Source: Victivallis vadensis (GTDB taxonomy: Bacteria; Verrucomicrobiota; Lentisphaeria; Victivallales; Victivallaceae). From it: DNA of 43,324 bases. The translations under genes were made by a program, and so were the position numbers. Numbering within the stretch: position 1 is the first letter of the stretch; each line of letters begins with the position of its first letter. Shown piece after piece: positions 33,522-41,588 of the stretch. The stretch lies in assembly GCF_003096415.1 (NCBI RefSeq), contig NZ_QEKH01000038.1, forward strand, positions 1-43,324. Reading direction: 5' to 3'. The notes below the pieces were generated by a model. The model saw only the letters and a program-made list of their open reading frames with translations, ran no database searches and was not told where the DNA came from.

Positions 33522-34266
33522 ATTTCTTCTCCAGCAGCGACGCCGAATCGCGGTCGAGGAAGGTGGCCACGTCGGAGTGGGTGCGCAGGATCGACGACGG
33601 GCAGAGATTGGTCAGCGGCCCTTCGAGAGCGCCCCTGACCGCTTCGGCCTTGCGCTTGTCCGGCACGGTGTTGATGATCGCCTTGCTTTTCAGGATCTGG
33701 CGGCAGCTCATCGAAATCGCCCGTTCCGGCACGTCCGCCAGCGTCGGGAACCAGCCTTCGCCGAGCTGCTGCCTGCGGCACTTCTCATCGAGTTTGATCA
33801 CCAGGTAGGGTTTTTCGGTATCGAAGTCCGCCGGCGGATCGTTGAACGCGATGTGACCGTTTTCGCCGATGCCGATGAACGCGACATCGATCGGATTTGC
33901 GGAAATAACCGCATCCAGTTCGGCGCAGGCCTGCTCCGGATCGGCGGCGCTGCCGTTGACCGGATGGAACGCTGCGGGCGGCACCGGCAGTTTCGACACG
34001 AAGCGGGTCCACAGATATTTGCGGAATCCCGCCGGGTGGTCCGCCGGAAGCCCGATGTATTCGTCGAGGTGGAAAATCCGGATTTTGCTCCAGTCGATTC
34101 CCGGCTCCTGCAACAGCGCCGCCAGCATTTCGAACTGACTGGCGCCGGTGGCGAGAATAATGTTCGCTTTGCCGTTGTCGGCGAGCGCCTTGCGGATTTT
34201 TTCCGCTCCCGCTTTCGCCGCCGCTGTTCCGAGTGAAACCTTGTCGTCAAAAATTTTTACCTGCAT
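33514..34266 (-). CDS. nagB: Glucosamine-6-phosphate deaminase/isomerase
   Basis: The 250-residue protein has the NagB/SugarP-isomerase fold: [14 protein letters not shown] (phosphate loop), [22 protein letters not shown] with the first catalytic Asp, and [19 protein letters not shown] with the active-site His. It turns GlcN-6-P into fructose-6-P and ammonia, following NagA. Compared with the E. coli motif GNDGHIAFNE, the Asp before GH is Asn and the later Glu is Asp. Asn is known at this point in other bacterial NagB proteins, so activity is still likely. A ribosome site AAAGGAAC lies about 10 nt upstream. Upstream is a 385-bp hairpin-rich gap, and I could not place a convincing promoter in it. 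Confidence 0.9.
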   Translation of the reverse strand: MQVKIFDDKVSLGTAAAKAGAEKIRKALADNGKANIILATGASQFEMLAALLQEPGIDWSKIRIFHLDEYIGLPADHPAGFRKYLWTRFVSKLPVPPAAFHPVNGSAADPEQACAELDAVISANPIDVAFIGIGENGHIAFNDPPADFDTEKPYLVIKLDEKCRRQQLGEGWFPTLADVPERAISMSCRQILKSKAIINTVPDKRKAEAVRGALEGPLTNLCPSSILRTHSDVATFLDRDSASLLEKKYE

Positions 34267-34651
34267 GTTTCATGTTCCTTTCAATATTAATTGTATAATC
34301 CCTTGTCAGGGGGGGAGAAGCCATGCCGCTTGGGCGGCTGGCGGGTCTGCAACCCTGCGGTTTGCAGACCTTGTGCGCTCCGGTGCCTGATTTTCAATCA
34401 GGCACCGGAGCTGGGCGCAGTAGCGTACAAGCGTCTCCGACGGGCAAGGCGCTTGCCCTTGCAACCCGACCGGCAACGTGCCGGTGCAGAGTTCCGCCGA
34501 TAGAGCAAACAAACTCATAGATCCTACCCCCGGTTTTGAGATTTTTGCGCAGCAAAAAGCTCGAAACCGTACCCGGCGCCGGCACCTTGCCGGTCTGGGG
34601 GACCGGGGGGCGAAGCGCCCCCGGCCGCCGGAGGCAACCCAAAGTTGCCGG
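34267..34651. repeat. Multi-hairpin intergenic region between nagB and a dehydrogenase gene
   Basis: There is no gene here. In order I see GGTCTGCAA/TTTGCAGACC (34344-34370), a perfect 16-bp stem GCTCCGGTGCCTGATT with a TTC loop (34377-34411), GGGCAAG/CTTGCCC near 34442-34458, ACCGGCA/TGCCGGT (34469-34485), GAGATTTTTGC/GCAAAAAGCTC near 34538-34562, CCGGCACCTTGCCGG (34579-34593) and CCGGGGGGCGAAGCGCCCCCGG (34603-34624). The last two repeat the order at 2299-2340. The region lies between the 3' end of one minus-strand gene and the 5' end of the next. It may end the GntR operon transcript. Confidence 0.75.
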
Positions 34652-35554
34652 TTAGAGGTCGGCGAGGACGACGGGAACGCCGCCCCGGGCGCGGCTGCGG
34701 CTGGCGGCTTCGAGGAAGGCGATTACCTCAAGGCTTTCGGCCGGATCGATCGGGGAGACTCCGGTGCGGAAAAAGCGGTCGATCGACTGCGCCAGCGCGA
34801 ACATATACGGGATGTCCGGGTTCTGCACGCTGACGATATGGCGCTTGTCGGTGGTCAGCCGTACTCCGAAGTTATTGGCTCCGACCCGGTTGCCGGCGAC
34901 GAGGCCGAGGCGGCCGTCGTTCCAGCGGCCGACGACGAGATCGAACTTCCCGTTGCTTTCGGTATGGACTTCGGCACATCCTTTGCCGAGGTAGCTGTAC
35001 ACGATTTCGGCGGAGTGGATGCCGTACCAGAAGTAGTCCCGGTAGTCGTCGAGGATCGCCATCGGGCCGAAGCCTTCGGCGGCGGCGACGGTCTCATCCT
35101 GCGGCTTGAGTCCGGCGATCCCGGCGGCGAAGCGCATGCTCGATGCGGTCATGATCGGCACATTGTACTGTGCGGCAAGGTCGAAAAGCGTTCTGGCATC
35201 GCTGTAGGAGCAGGCGAGCGGCTTGTCGATGAAAACCGGTTTGCCGAATTTCGCAAGTACTTTGAATTGTTCAAGATGCTGTGCGCCGTCGACGCTTTCG
35301 AGCAGATAGGCGTCCAGCCCGGCGAGTTCTTCGATGGAGCTGACGATTTCGACGCCGTACTTGTCGCGGAGGTCGGCGGTGAAGCCGGCGACGCGGCTGC
35401 GGCTCAGCGAGAAGGTTTCACTGCCGCCGGGGAAGGCTTTGACGACCTTCACGCCGGGGACGTGGAATTGATCCGCCGGATCGTTGAAGCATCCGGCGAA
35501 ACAGACGACATGGGAGGTGTCGAGGCCGACGAGGCCCACTTTGAGTTCCTGCAT
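34652..35554 (-). CDS. Gfo/Idh/MocA-family oxidoreductase (GLDTSH type)
   Basis: The 300-residue protein has an N-terminal nucleotide-binding fold and the family motif FIDKPLACSYSDA near residues 124-136, where the Lys-Pro pair is typical. The usual GxGxxG loop is replaced by VGLVGLDTSHVVCFAG, a variant seen in some members of this family. The C-terminal part is the alpha/beta substrate domain (MAILDDYRDYFWYGIHSAE). It likely oxidises or epimerises a sugar or cyclitol with NAD(P), but the substrate is unknown. It starts 13 bp after the larger dehydrogenase and ends the GntR operon. An AAGGAAC site precedes the ATG. Confidence 0.82.
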   Translation of the reverse strand: MQELKVGLVGLDTSHVVCFAGCFNDPADQFHVPGVKVVKAFPGGSETFSLSRSRVAGFTADLRDKYGVEIVSSIEELAGLDAYLLESVDGAQHLEQFKVLAKFGKPVFIDKPLACSYSDARTLFDLAAQYNVPIMTASSMRFAAGIAGLKPQDETVAAAEGFGPMAILDDYRDYFWYGIHSAEIVYSYLGKGCAEVHTESNGKFDLVVGRWNDGRLGLVAGNRVGANNFGVRLTTDKRHIVSVQNPDIPYMFALAQSIDRFFRTGVSPIDPAESLEVIAFLEAASRSRARGGVPVVLADL

Positions 35555-35567
35555 GATAAAAGTTCCT

Positions 35568-36644
35568 TCAGTTGAGTTCGATGCGGGGGAGGGGATTCTG
35601 GCGGTGCGCCTCTTCCATCACGTAAATCTGGCGGCGGACCTGATCGAGGGTGATGATCCGCTGTGCGCCGTTGACCAGTATGTCGTAAATGTTGTCGTAG
35701 ACTCCGGCGGAAAGATCCGTGAATCCGTTGGCGTTGCTGCTCGGATCGGGGAAACTCCAGGTCTCTTCCTGCCAGTTCAGCGTTTCGGAACAGTATTGGC
35801 GGCGGTCGCTCCACGGCTTCCACAGCGTATGTTTCGGGGCGCGGGCCGGATCGAAGTATTTCCAGCGCAGCCCGGAGGGGCCTCCGGTCAGCCCGCCGAG
35901 CGTTCCCTGGATGTTGTACTGTTCGCCCTGCGGGTAAGCCTGAAAGGAGCTGACCTGAATTTCGATGGTCGGCGCACCGTCGCCGTAGAGGGTCAGCGCG
36001 CAGAAGTTGTTCGCGTCGCCGCCGAAGTCGAAGTGGTACGCCGCCATCCGGCAGAACACCTGAGGCGTGGCGTCCCCGAACAATACGAGCGCCTGATCCA
36101 CCGGATGCGGGCCGGTGTTGAAGAGATTCCCGGCGCACTGGTCCTGCCGGGTCTGCCAGTCCCAGCGGCGGCCGTAGCCGGACCAGTTGCTGCGGATGCA
36201 GATGATCCGGCCCAGCACCCCCGAAGCGATCACTTCGCGGATTTTGCGGAAGTACGGATAGAAGCGGGAATTCTGGAAGGGGAAGAAAAGCTTGTCCGCT
36301 TTTTCGGCGGCTGCCGTGATCGCGTCGAATTCGGCCACTGTGGTCGCGGAGGGTTTCTCGCTGAGCACATGGAATCCCGCCTGCAATCCGGCGAGCGAGG
36401 TTTCGACGTGGAAACGGCTCGGCGTCGCGTTGACCAGCAGTTCGAAGCCGCCTGCGGCGATCAGCTCCTTTGCGTTATGGAATGTTTTGCAGCCGAAAGC
36501 CTTGACTGCGTCTTCCCGCCGGTCGTCCAGTTCGTCGGCCACCGCGACAACCTCGAATCTCGGATCAGTCTTCAGGTACCTGGCGTGGATGTCGCAGCCG
36601 CTGCGGCCGAAACCGGCGATGGCTGTTTTCACTTTCCGGTTCAT
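35568..36644 (-). CDS. Gfo/Idh/MocA-family oxidoreductase
   Basis: The 358-residue protein has the canonical dinucleotide loop TAIAGFGRSGCDIHARYL (GxGxxG), the acidic end of strand 2 (VVAVADELDDR), LLVNATPSRFHVETSLAG and the catalytic-site motif HVLSEKPSATTVAEF with Glu-Lys-Pro. The C-terminal domain is complete. It should act on a sugar or polyol with NAD(P); the substrate is not shown. AAGGAGA lies about 9 nt before its ATG, and it begins 21 bp after the GntR gene, so the regulator probably controls it together with the second dehydrogenase. Confidence 0.88.
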   Translation of the reverse strand: MNRKVKTAIAGFGRSGCDIHARYLKTDPRFEVVAVADELDDRREDAVKAFGCKTFHNAKELIAAGGFELLVNATPSRFHVETSLAGLQAGFHVLSEKPSATTVAEFDAITAAAEKADKLFFPFQNSRFYPYFRKIREVIASGVLGRIICIRSNWSGYGRRWDWQTRQDQCAGNLFNTGPHPVDQALVLFGDATPQVFCRMAAYHFDFGGDANNFCALTLYGDGAPTIEIQVSSFQAYPQGEQYNIQGTLGGLTGGPSGLRWKYFDPARAPKHTLWKPWSDRRQYCSETLNWQEETWSFPDPSSNANGFTDLSAGVYDNIYDILVNGAQRIITLDQVRRQIYVMEEAHRQNPLPRIELN

Positions 36645-36665
36645 GTCGTGTTCTCCTTAAGTAAT

Positions 36666-37646
36666 TTAAGTATCCGCATCCCGGAATTCGGGATAAACCA
36701 GCAGTCCCGATTCGGCGTCCGGCGTACCGTCTAGCGTCCGTTTGAGCTTCGCCGCCGCTTCCTTGAAAAGCAGCTCCTGATCCTGCAGGAAACCGGTCAC
36801 GCGAACGCCGAAGATGTCCGTGTCGAAATCATTGTCGAAGTCGCTGTAGAACAGGTTGCCGCGCCATTCGACCGGATGGAACGCGCTCCAGCGCATCAAT
36901 GCGCCGGTGTGGGCGCGGGTATCGCTGACCACCAGCAGCGGACGTTCGTCCGAGAGTTTCAGGCGTTCTTCCAGCGTGGCGACCTTCTCTTTAAAGTCAG
37001 GCGGCATACGCACAACTTCGTAGAATTTGCCCGTTTCGCGGCAGGCGTCCACAAAACCCTCGCACCGGTAGCCGGTGACCAGCGAATCCGGGCGACTCTG
37101 CAGCAGTACCGGCAATGCTTCGGGATACGCCGCGATCCGGCTGCGGGTGATCTCGTAATAGGCACGGCGATGGTCGCTCGAAACATAGGGCAGGTCGGCC
37201 ACCACGCGGTTGATCAATACGCTCGGCACCTGCGGCGCGATCGCCTCGATCGCCGGAAACAGCACCGCTTCGGGGCGGACCCATAGCAGGCCGTCGAATT
37301 CAAAAAGCCGCCGCCATGCGGAACGGTTTTCCAGTTCGGCGGGATTCAGAAAGACCGCATCGAATATGCTGCCGGCGTACTCCATGAATTCCGCTCCCGA
37401 CACTACGCCGACCCTGAATTTCTTTTCCGCGATCGGCGCGGCGAAGGTGCCGGAACCGTGGCGGCTGACCAGAATTCCGGAACGGGTCAGTTCCTGGATC
37501 GCCCGGTCCAATGTGGCGCGGGCCACCCCGAATTCCTCCGCCAGCTCCGGACGGGAGGGCAGGGCGCTGTTTTCCGGATAGACGCCCTGCCGGATCCTGC
37601 GTTCAATCTCCCGGGCAATCTCCCGGAACGGTTGCTGTCTGACCAT
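36666..37646 (-). CDS. GntR-family regulator with LacI-type sugar-binding domain
   Basis: The 326-residue protein has a GntR winged helix-turn-helix at residues about 5-70 (PSRPELAEEFGVARATLDRA, then GILVSRHGSGTF). A periplasmic-binding-protein-like domain follows to the end (FRVGVVSG, VPSVLINRVVADLPYVSSDHRRAYYEITR), an arrangement like AraR of Bacillus. It likely binds a sugar or derivative and controls the two dehydrogenases that follow. GAGGAG lies 8 nt before the ATG. A good promoter lies upstream, with two CCTAG motifs on either side of its -10 box that might be operator halves. Confidence 0.9.
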   Translation of the reverse strand: MVRQQPFREIAREIERRIRQGVYPENSALPSRPELAEEFGVARATLDRAIQELTRSGILVSRHGSGTFAAPIAEKKFRVGVVSGAEFMEYAGSIFDAVFLNPAELENRSAWRRLFEFDGLLWVRPEAVLFPAIEAIAPQVPSVLINRVVADLPYVSSDHRRAYYEITRSRIAAYPEALPVLLQSRPDSLVTGYRCEGFVDACRETGKFYEVVRMPPDFKEKVATLEERLKLSDERPLLVVSDTRAHTGALMRWSAFHPVEWRGNLFYSDFDNDFDTDIFGVRVTGFLQDQELLFKEAAAKLKRTLDGTPDAESGLLVYPEFRDADT

Positions 37647-37691
37647 GGAACACTCCTCGGCGGTTAATTTTAATCTAGGTTTCTTTGTTAT

Positions 37692-37720
37692 ATTATAATT
37701 TGACTAGGCAACTATTTCAA
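37692..37720 (-). promoter_or_regulatory. Sigma-70-type promoter of the GntR-dehydrogenase operon
   Basis: On the minus strand TTGAAA (37715-37720), a 17-bp spacer and a perfect TATAAT (37692-37697) are present. CCTAG occurs in the spacer (37703-37707 on the plus strand as CTAGG) and again downstream of the -10 near 37674-37679. The pair could be a binding site for the GntR protein (inference). Confidence 0.7.
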
Positions 37721-37829
37721 GGGCGGAATTGGGAAAAAAGTTGTTTTTTTACAGGGAGGGGACATTCGGATTAGAAAAAAGCGGTATAACACGCTATGTT
37801 AGAGGAGTGTATTTCAGAAAGGCGGTCGC

Positions 37830-38888
37830 ATGGCGGAGTTGGTGAATTGCCCGAATTGCGGGCTGGACTACGAAATCTATCCGGAACTGGTCGGCGTCAC
37901 GCTTTGGTGTGAACGCTGCGGCTGCAGTTTTTGCGTGTCGCGCTGTCTGCCCGATTCAATCTACATGAATACCTCCGGCGGAGTGTTCCTCTACCCGGCG
38001 GCCCGGCTTGAAGAGATGCTTGAATCCGGGGAACTCTCCTGCGATGCCGTCTGCCTGTCGCCGGATTGTGTGAACTGGATGAGCTACACCGAGCTTTTCG
38101 ACCGGATGCCGCTCGAAGTCGAGCTTTTGAACCTGCCGTTGCCCGTGCCGGAACCGGAGGCGGCTCCACCTGTGGCCGTTTCCCCGGAAGAACCGCCCGC
38201 CGTTGAAATGCCGGAACCGGAGGAAGAACCGGAAGAATACGCCGAACCGGAGGAGCCGCCGCGCCGCGCCTCGTCGTTCGCCGGTTTCTTTGTGCTGTTC
38301 AAGGGAGTCACTTCTCTGTTGATCCTGCTGGGACTGATCGCGGCGTTTGTGATTTTCATGCTTTACCATACCAGCGGCGAGGTGAACGACTTCATCACCA
38401 AAGAAGCCACCGTGCGCAGCATCATGGAGCGCGCCGGGCGCGAGCCGGACGGCAGGATGGTGAAGCTGCTGCTGAAGACCGCGGTGAAGGCCGATCCGGC
38501 GGAGGCGACCGCGGAATTGTTCCAGGCGGTTCGTTCGGAACGGGCCGACCTGGTGAAACTGCTGCTGGAGGCCGGCGTCACTCCGAATGCCCGCACCAAG
38601 GTCGGGATGACCGTATTGGTCGATGCGATCGGGCCGCCGCCGTCGGTGCTCGACCCGCTGACTGCTCCGGAGGGGAGCGAGGAGTGGGAAAAAAAACGCG
38701 GCGAGCTGCGGATCGGCGAATCCGAAGGCAAACTGGAGGTGATTCGCGCCCTGATCGCCGGAGGCGCCGACGTGAATCTGCAATCCTTCTATCAGAACGG
38801 GCGGCTGGTGACTCCGCTCGGCAATGCAAAAGAATTCCGGTACCGGAAAATTGAAATGATGCTCCGTGAAGCCGGAGCAAGAGAATGA
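37830..38888 (+). CDS. Zinc-ribbon, GYF-like, membrane and ankyrin-like multidomain protein
   Basis: The 352-residue protein begins with a CxxC...CxxC zinc ribbon (Cys7, Cys10, Cys27, Cys30; NCPNCGLDYEIYPEL). Residues about 44-95 (YMNTSGGVFLYPAARLEEML, then VNWMSYTELFD) look like the GYF_2/DUF4339-type domain often found near membrane proteins. An acidic proline-rich linker follows (about 104-145), then one transmembrane helix (about 156-178, TSLLILLGLIAAFVIFMLYH). The outer part (about 205-350) has ankyrin-like repeats (ADLVKLLLEAGVTPNARTKVG, then GKLEVIRALIAGGADVNLQS). The topology would place the zinc ribbon in the cytoplasm and the ankyrin part outside. A role in protein-protein contact is inferred. 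deoC starts 12 bp after its stop, so the two may be co-transcribed. Confidence 0.8.
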   Translation: MAELVNCPNCGLDYEIYPELVGVTLWCERCGCSFCVSRCLPDSIYMNTSGGVFLYPAARLEEMLESGELSCDAVCLSPDCVNWMSYTELFDRMPLEVELLNLPLPVPEPEAAPPVAVSPEEPPAVEMPEPEEEPEEYAEPEEPPRRASSFAGFFVLFKGVTSLLILLGLIAAFVIFMLYHTSGEVNDFITKEATVRSIMERAGREPDGRMVKLLLKTAVKADPAEATAELFQAVRSERADLVKLLLEAGVTPNARTKVGMTVLVDAIGPPPSVLDPLTAPEGSEEWEKKRGELRIGESEGKLEVIRALIAGGADVNLQSFYQNGRLVTPLGNAKEFRYRKIEMMLREAGARE

Positions 38889-38900
38889 AAAGGACAGGAT

Positions 38901-39626
38901 ATGGAATTGGATTACACGCTGGATGAACTCTCCAAGATGATCGATCACTCGCTGCTGCATCCGACCATGACCGATGAGGAATTGATCAAGGGGGCTGCAC
39001 TGGCGGTTGATTACAACTGCGCTTCCGTCTGTATCAAACCGTATTTTGTGAAGATTATCTCCCAGTTGCTCGACGGCACCGGGATCAAAACCGGCACTGT
39101 GATCGGTTTCCCGCACGGCAACAGTTCCACCGCCGTCAAGGTCTTCGAGGCGAAGCAGGCGGTGGAGGACGGTGCCGACGAAGTGGACATGGTCATCAAC
39201 ATCGGCAAGGCTCGTTCGGCGGAGTGGGGATTCGTCAGCGATGAGATCGAAGCCGTGAACCGTGAAGTGACCTCCGGCGGCGCGATCCTGAAAGTGATTT
39301 TCGAAAACGATTTCCTCACCGATGCCCAGATCGAGCAGCTCTGTCTGGTCTGCAACCGGATCAGGCCCGCCTTCATCAAGACCTCCACCGGTTACGGCTT
39401 CACGAAGCGTGAAGACGGCAATTACAACTATACCGGGGCTACCGTCGAGCAACTCGCGCTGATGCGCCGCGTTTCCGATCCCGCGATCCAGATCAAGGCG
39501 GCCGGAGGCGTCCGCACGCTCGATGACCTGCTGACGGTGCGGAAGCTCGGTGTGACCCGAGTCGGAGCAACCGCAACCGCCGCGATTCTCGACGAAGCCG
39601 TCCGGCGCCTTTACGGGCAGGCCTGA
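38901..39626 (+). CDS. deoC: Deoxyribose-phosphate aldolase
   Basis: The 241-residue protein is a class I aldolase barrel with the DeoC signature: IDHSLLHPTMTDEEL, VCIKPYFVKI, GFPHGNSSTAVKVFEAKQA, VDMVINIGKA (Asp96 region) and FIKTSTGYG with Schiff-base Lys160, followed by IQIKAAGGVRTLDD with the second lysine. It splits deoxyribose-5-phosphate into acetaldehyde and glyceraldehyde-3-phosphate in deoxynucleoside use. AGGA lies about 8 nt before the ATG. The preceding gene encodes the zinc-ribbon membrane protein. No nucleoside phosphorylase is nearby, so the pathway partners lie elsewhere. Confidence 0.95.
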   Translation: MELDYTLDELSKMIDHSLLHPTMTDEELIKGAALAVDYNCASVCIKPYFVKIISQLLDGTGIKTGTVIGFPHGNSSTAVKVFEAKQAVEDGADEVDMVINIGKARSAEWGFVSDEIEAVNREVTSGGAILKVIFENDFLTDAQIEQLCLVCNRIRPAFIKTSTGYGFTKREDGNYNYTGATVEQLALMRRVSDPAIQIKAAGGVRTLDDLLTVRKLGVTRVGATATAAILDEAVRRLYGQA

Positions 39627-39731
39627 AGCGGAACGCCGGGAAAACGCTGTTGCGGTGTTTGCCTGTTATTGCCAAATTGGGAGTCGGGTGGTTATTTGTA
39701 ATATGTTCGTGGAAGTATTTCGGCAGAATAG

Positions 39732-39759
39732 TTGATTTATTTTTATTTTGGTTTATATT
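39732..39759 (+). promoter_or_regulatory. Sigma-70-type promoter of the ferritin-like gene
   Basis: TTGATT (39732-39737), a 16-bp AT-rich spacer and TATATT (39754-39759) lie about 40 bp before the ATG at 39801. The 174-bp gap between deoC and this gene holds nothing else that I can identify. Confidence 0.6.
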
Positions 39760-39800
39760 GAATGATAAGGCAACCAAATAAAGCAAGAGGAGGTTTTATT

Positions 39801-40109
39801 ATGCCGTCATTCAGTAATCCGTTTGAAGGCCTTCATCATGACCGCAAGGTGACGGAGCCGGAGTTGATACGCGCGATTCGTTTTATGATTGCGTCGGAGT
39901 ATGAAGCGACACAGCTTTACATGCAGCTGGCCGAATCGACCGACAACAAACTGGCCAAAGCAGTTCTGGTGGATGTGGCGGATGAGGAGCGCGTCCACGC
40001 CGGAGAATTCCTGCGGCTGTTGCATGAGCTTGCGCCTGATGAGTGCAAACACTACAAAGCCGGTGCAGGGGAGGTCGAGGAAATGATTGAGAAGTTAAAG
40101 AAGAAGTAG
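39801..40109 (+). CDS. Small ferritin-like/rubrerythrin-family protein
   Basis: A strong GAGGAGG site 7 nt upstream fixes the start at ATG 39801, giving 102 residues. An ATG at 39762 is in frame but overlaps the promoter. The protein is one two-helix half of a four-helix bundle with paired iron ligands: ASEYEATQLY (Glu33/Glu35 region) and DEERVHAGEF (Glu62, His65). Its size and motifs resemble the encapsulated-ferritin/rubrerythrin-type short proteins that dimerise to build a diiron site, often associated with encapsulin shells. No encapsulin gene is present beside it, and the C-terminal tail (VEEMIEKLKKK) does not look like a typical targeting peptide. It probably handles iron or peroxide. 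The gene has its own promoter and a terminator. Confidence 0.87.
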   Translation: MPSFSNPFEGLHHDRKVTEPELIRAIRFMIASEYEATQLYMQLAESTDNKLAKAVLVDVADEERVHAGEFLRLLHELAPDECKHYKAGAGEVEEMIEKLKKK

Positions 40110-40140
40110 CCGGTTTTCAACCGGTATCTCGCCAGAGACG

Positions 40141-40176
40141 AACGGCGGGGAGTTCAAACTCCCTGCCGTTTTTTTC
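40141..40176 (+). terminator. Rho-independent terminator of the ferritin-like gene
   Basis: A 14-bp stem (AACGGCGGGGAGTT/ACTCCCTGCCGTT, one G-T pair) with a short loop is followed by seven T. The T-run is only on the plus strand, so it stops the ferritin transcript. The rest of the gap to the TRAP operon (40177-40286) shows no clear element. Confidence 0.9.
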
Positions 40177-40286
40177 TGTCGACTAATTGCTTTCCGGAAT
40201 TCGAGCCGCGGCAGGTCGGCATCAGGGCCGTCAGGATTGCCGTACCGGGACCGGAACGTGTTTCAGGCAGGGAACTTCTTGTTTCG

Positions 40287-41588
40287 CTATTTCAACAGTC
40301 CCGCAATGCCGGGCAGCCACATGGAGAGCGCCGGTATGAAGGTGATCAGCAGCACCGCGACGATCATCGCGATGAAAAAGGGAATCATCGGCTTCGTCAC
40401 ATTCGCGATCGAAGTTTTGCCGATGCCGCAGCCTAGGAAGAGACAGGAGCCCACCGGCGGAGTGCACAGCCCGATGCAGAGGTTTGCGATCATCATGATT
40501 CCGAACTGGATGTCGCTCATGCCGAGCTGACGCGCCACCGGCAGGAAAATCGGCGTGAAGATCAGCACCGCCGGAGTCATGTCCATGAAAGTTCCCACCG
40601 CCAGCAGCAACAGGTTGATGATGAGCAGCAGCACGAACCGGTTCTCCGAAACCGCCACCAGCGCCGAACTGATCGTCTGCGGAATGTTGGCGATGGTCAT
40701 GATCCAGCTCATCGACGAACTTACCGCGATCAGCAGCATCACCACGGCGGTGGTGACGCCGGTCTGCCGCAGGATATCGGGAAGATCGCGCCATTTGACT
40801 TCCCGGTAGACCGCCATCGCCAGGATCAGCGAATACGCGACCGCCACCGCCGCCGCTTCCGTCGCGGTGAAGATGCCGCCGAGGATGCCGCCGATGATCA
40901 CCACCATCAGGAACAAACTCAGGAAGGCGCGCCGGAAAGCGGTCCAGATCTGTCGCCGGCTGCATTTCACTCCGCCCTTGTCCCCCTTGCGGATCGCGTG
41001 GATCAGGCAGACCGTCATGATGCACAGCCCCATCACGATTCCGGGAATCACTCCGGCGATGAAGATTGCCGCGATCGAAACCGAGCCGCACGCGACCGCG
41101 TAGACAATCATGATGTTCGAGGGCGGGATGATCAGCCCCGTCGTCGCCGCCGCCGTGGTCACCGCTACACTGAAATCGCGGTCGTAGCCGTTGCGGGTCA
41201 TCTCCGGCAGCATAAAGCCGCCTACGCTTGAAACCGCCGCCGTGGCGGAACCGGAAATGGAACCGAACATCATGCAGGTCAGGGTGTTCACATAGGAAAG
41301 CCCGCCCGGATAACGCCCCACGAGCGCATTGGCGAAGTCGATCAGCCGCCGCGCCATGCCGCCGCGCCCCATCAGGATGCCGGAAAGTACGAAGAACGGA
41401 ATTGCCAGCAGTGAAAACGAACTCACGCCGTTCACCATCCGGTCAGCCACGATCGTTTCGCTCGAAGCCATTCCGCCGTTTGCGAAAACCGCCGCGAGCG
41501 AGGCGGTTCCGATCGCCACGCCGATCGGAACATTGCTCAGCAGCAACGCGACGAACACCAGGACAAGAACGATTGCCACTTCAGTCAT
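40287..41588 (-). CDS. dctM: TRAP transporter large permease DctM
   Basis: The 433-residue protein has the DctM pattern of about 12 transmembrane helices, with family segments NVPIGVAIGTASLAAVFANG, FVLSGILMGRGGMARRLIDF, MFGSISGSATAAVSSVGGFM and LIIPPSNIMIVYAVACGSVS. It carries the Na+-driven transport pathway of TRAP systems, working with the small permease and the periplasmic binding protein encoded upstream. Its start overlaps the dctQ stop by 8 nt (ATGACTGA). It ends 111 bp from the convergent terminator of the ferritin-like gene. Confidence 0.95.
   Translation of the reverse strand: MTEVAIVLVLVFVALLLSNVPIGVAIGTASLAAVFANGGMASSETIVADRMVNGVSSFSLLAIPFFVLSGILMGRGGMARRLIDFANALVGRYPGGLSYVNTLTCMMFGSISGSATAAVSSVGGFMLPEMTRNGYDRDFSVAVTTAAATTGLIIPPSNIMIVYAVACGSVSIAAIFIAGVIPGIVMGLCIMTVCLIHAIRKGDKGGVKCSRRQIWTAFRRAFLSLFLMVVIIGGILGGIFTATEAAAVAVAYSLILAMAVYREVKWRDLPDILRQTGVTTAVVMLLIAVSSSMSWIMTIANIPQTISSALVAVSENRFVLLLIINLLLLAVGTFMDMTPAVLIFTPIFLPVARQLGMSDIQFGIMMIANLCIGLCTPPVGSCLFLGCGIGKTSIANVTKPMIPFFIAMIVAVLLITFIPALSMWLPGIAGLLK

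Noticed and set aside
39801-40286. Encapsulin operon
   Set aside because: The ferritin-like gene is followed by a terminator and a convergent TRAP operon. No shell gene is in the window.
40231-41091. Minus-strand open frame of 286 codons inside dctM
   Set aside because: It is another frame of the dctM gene, with biased composition and no recognisable domain.
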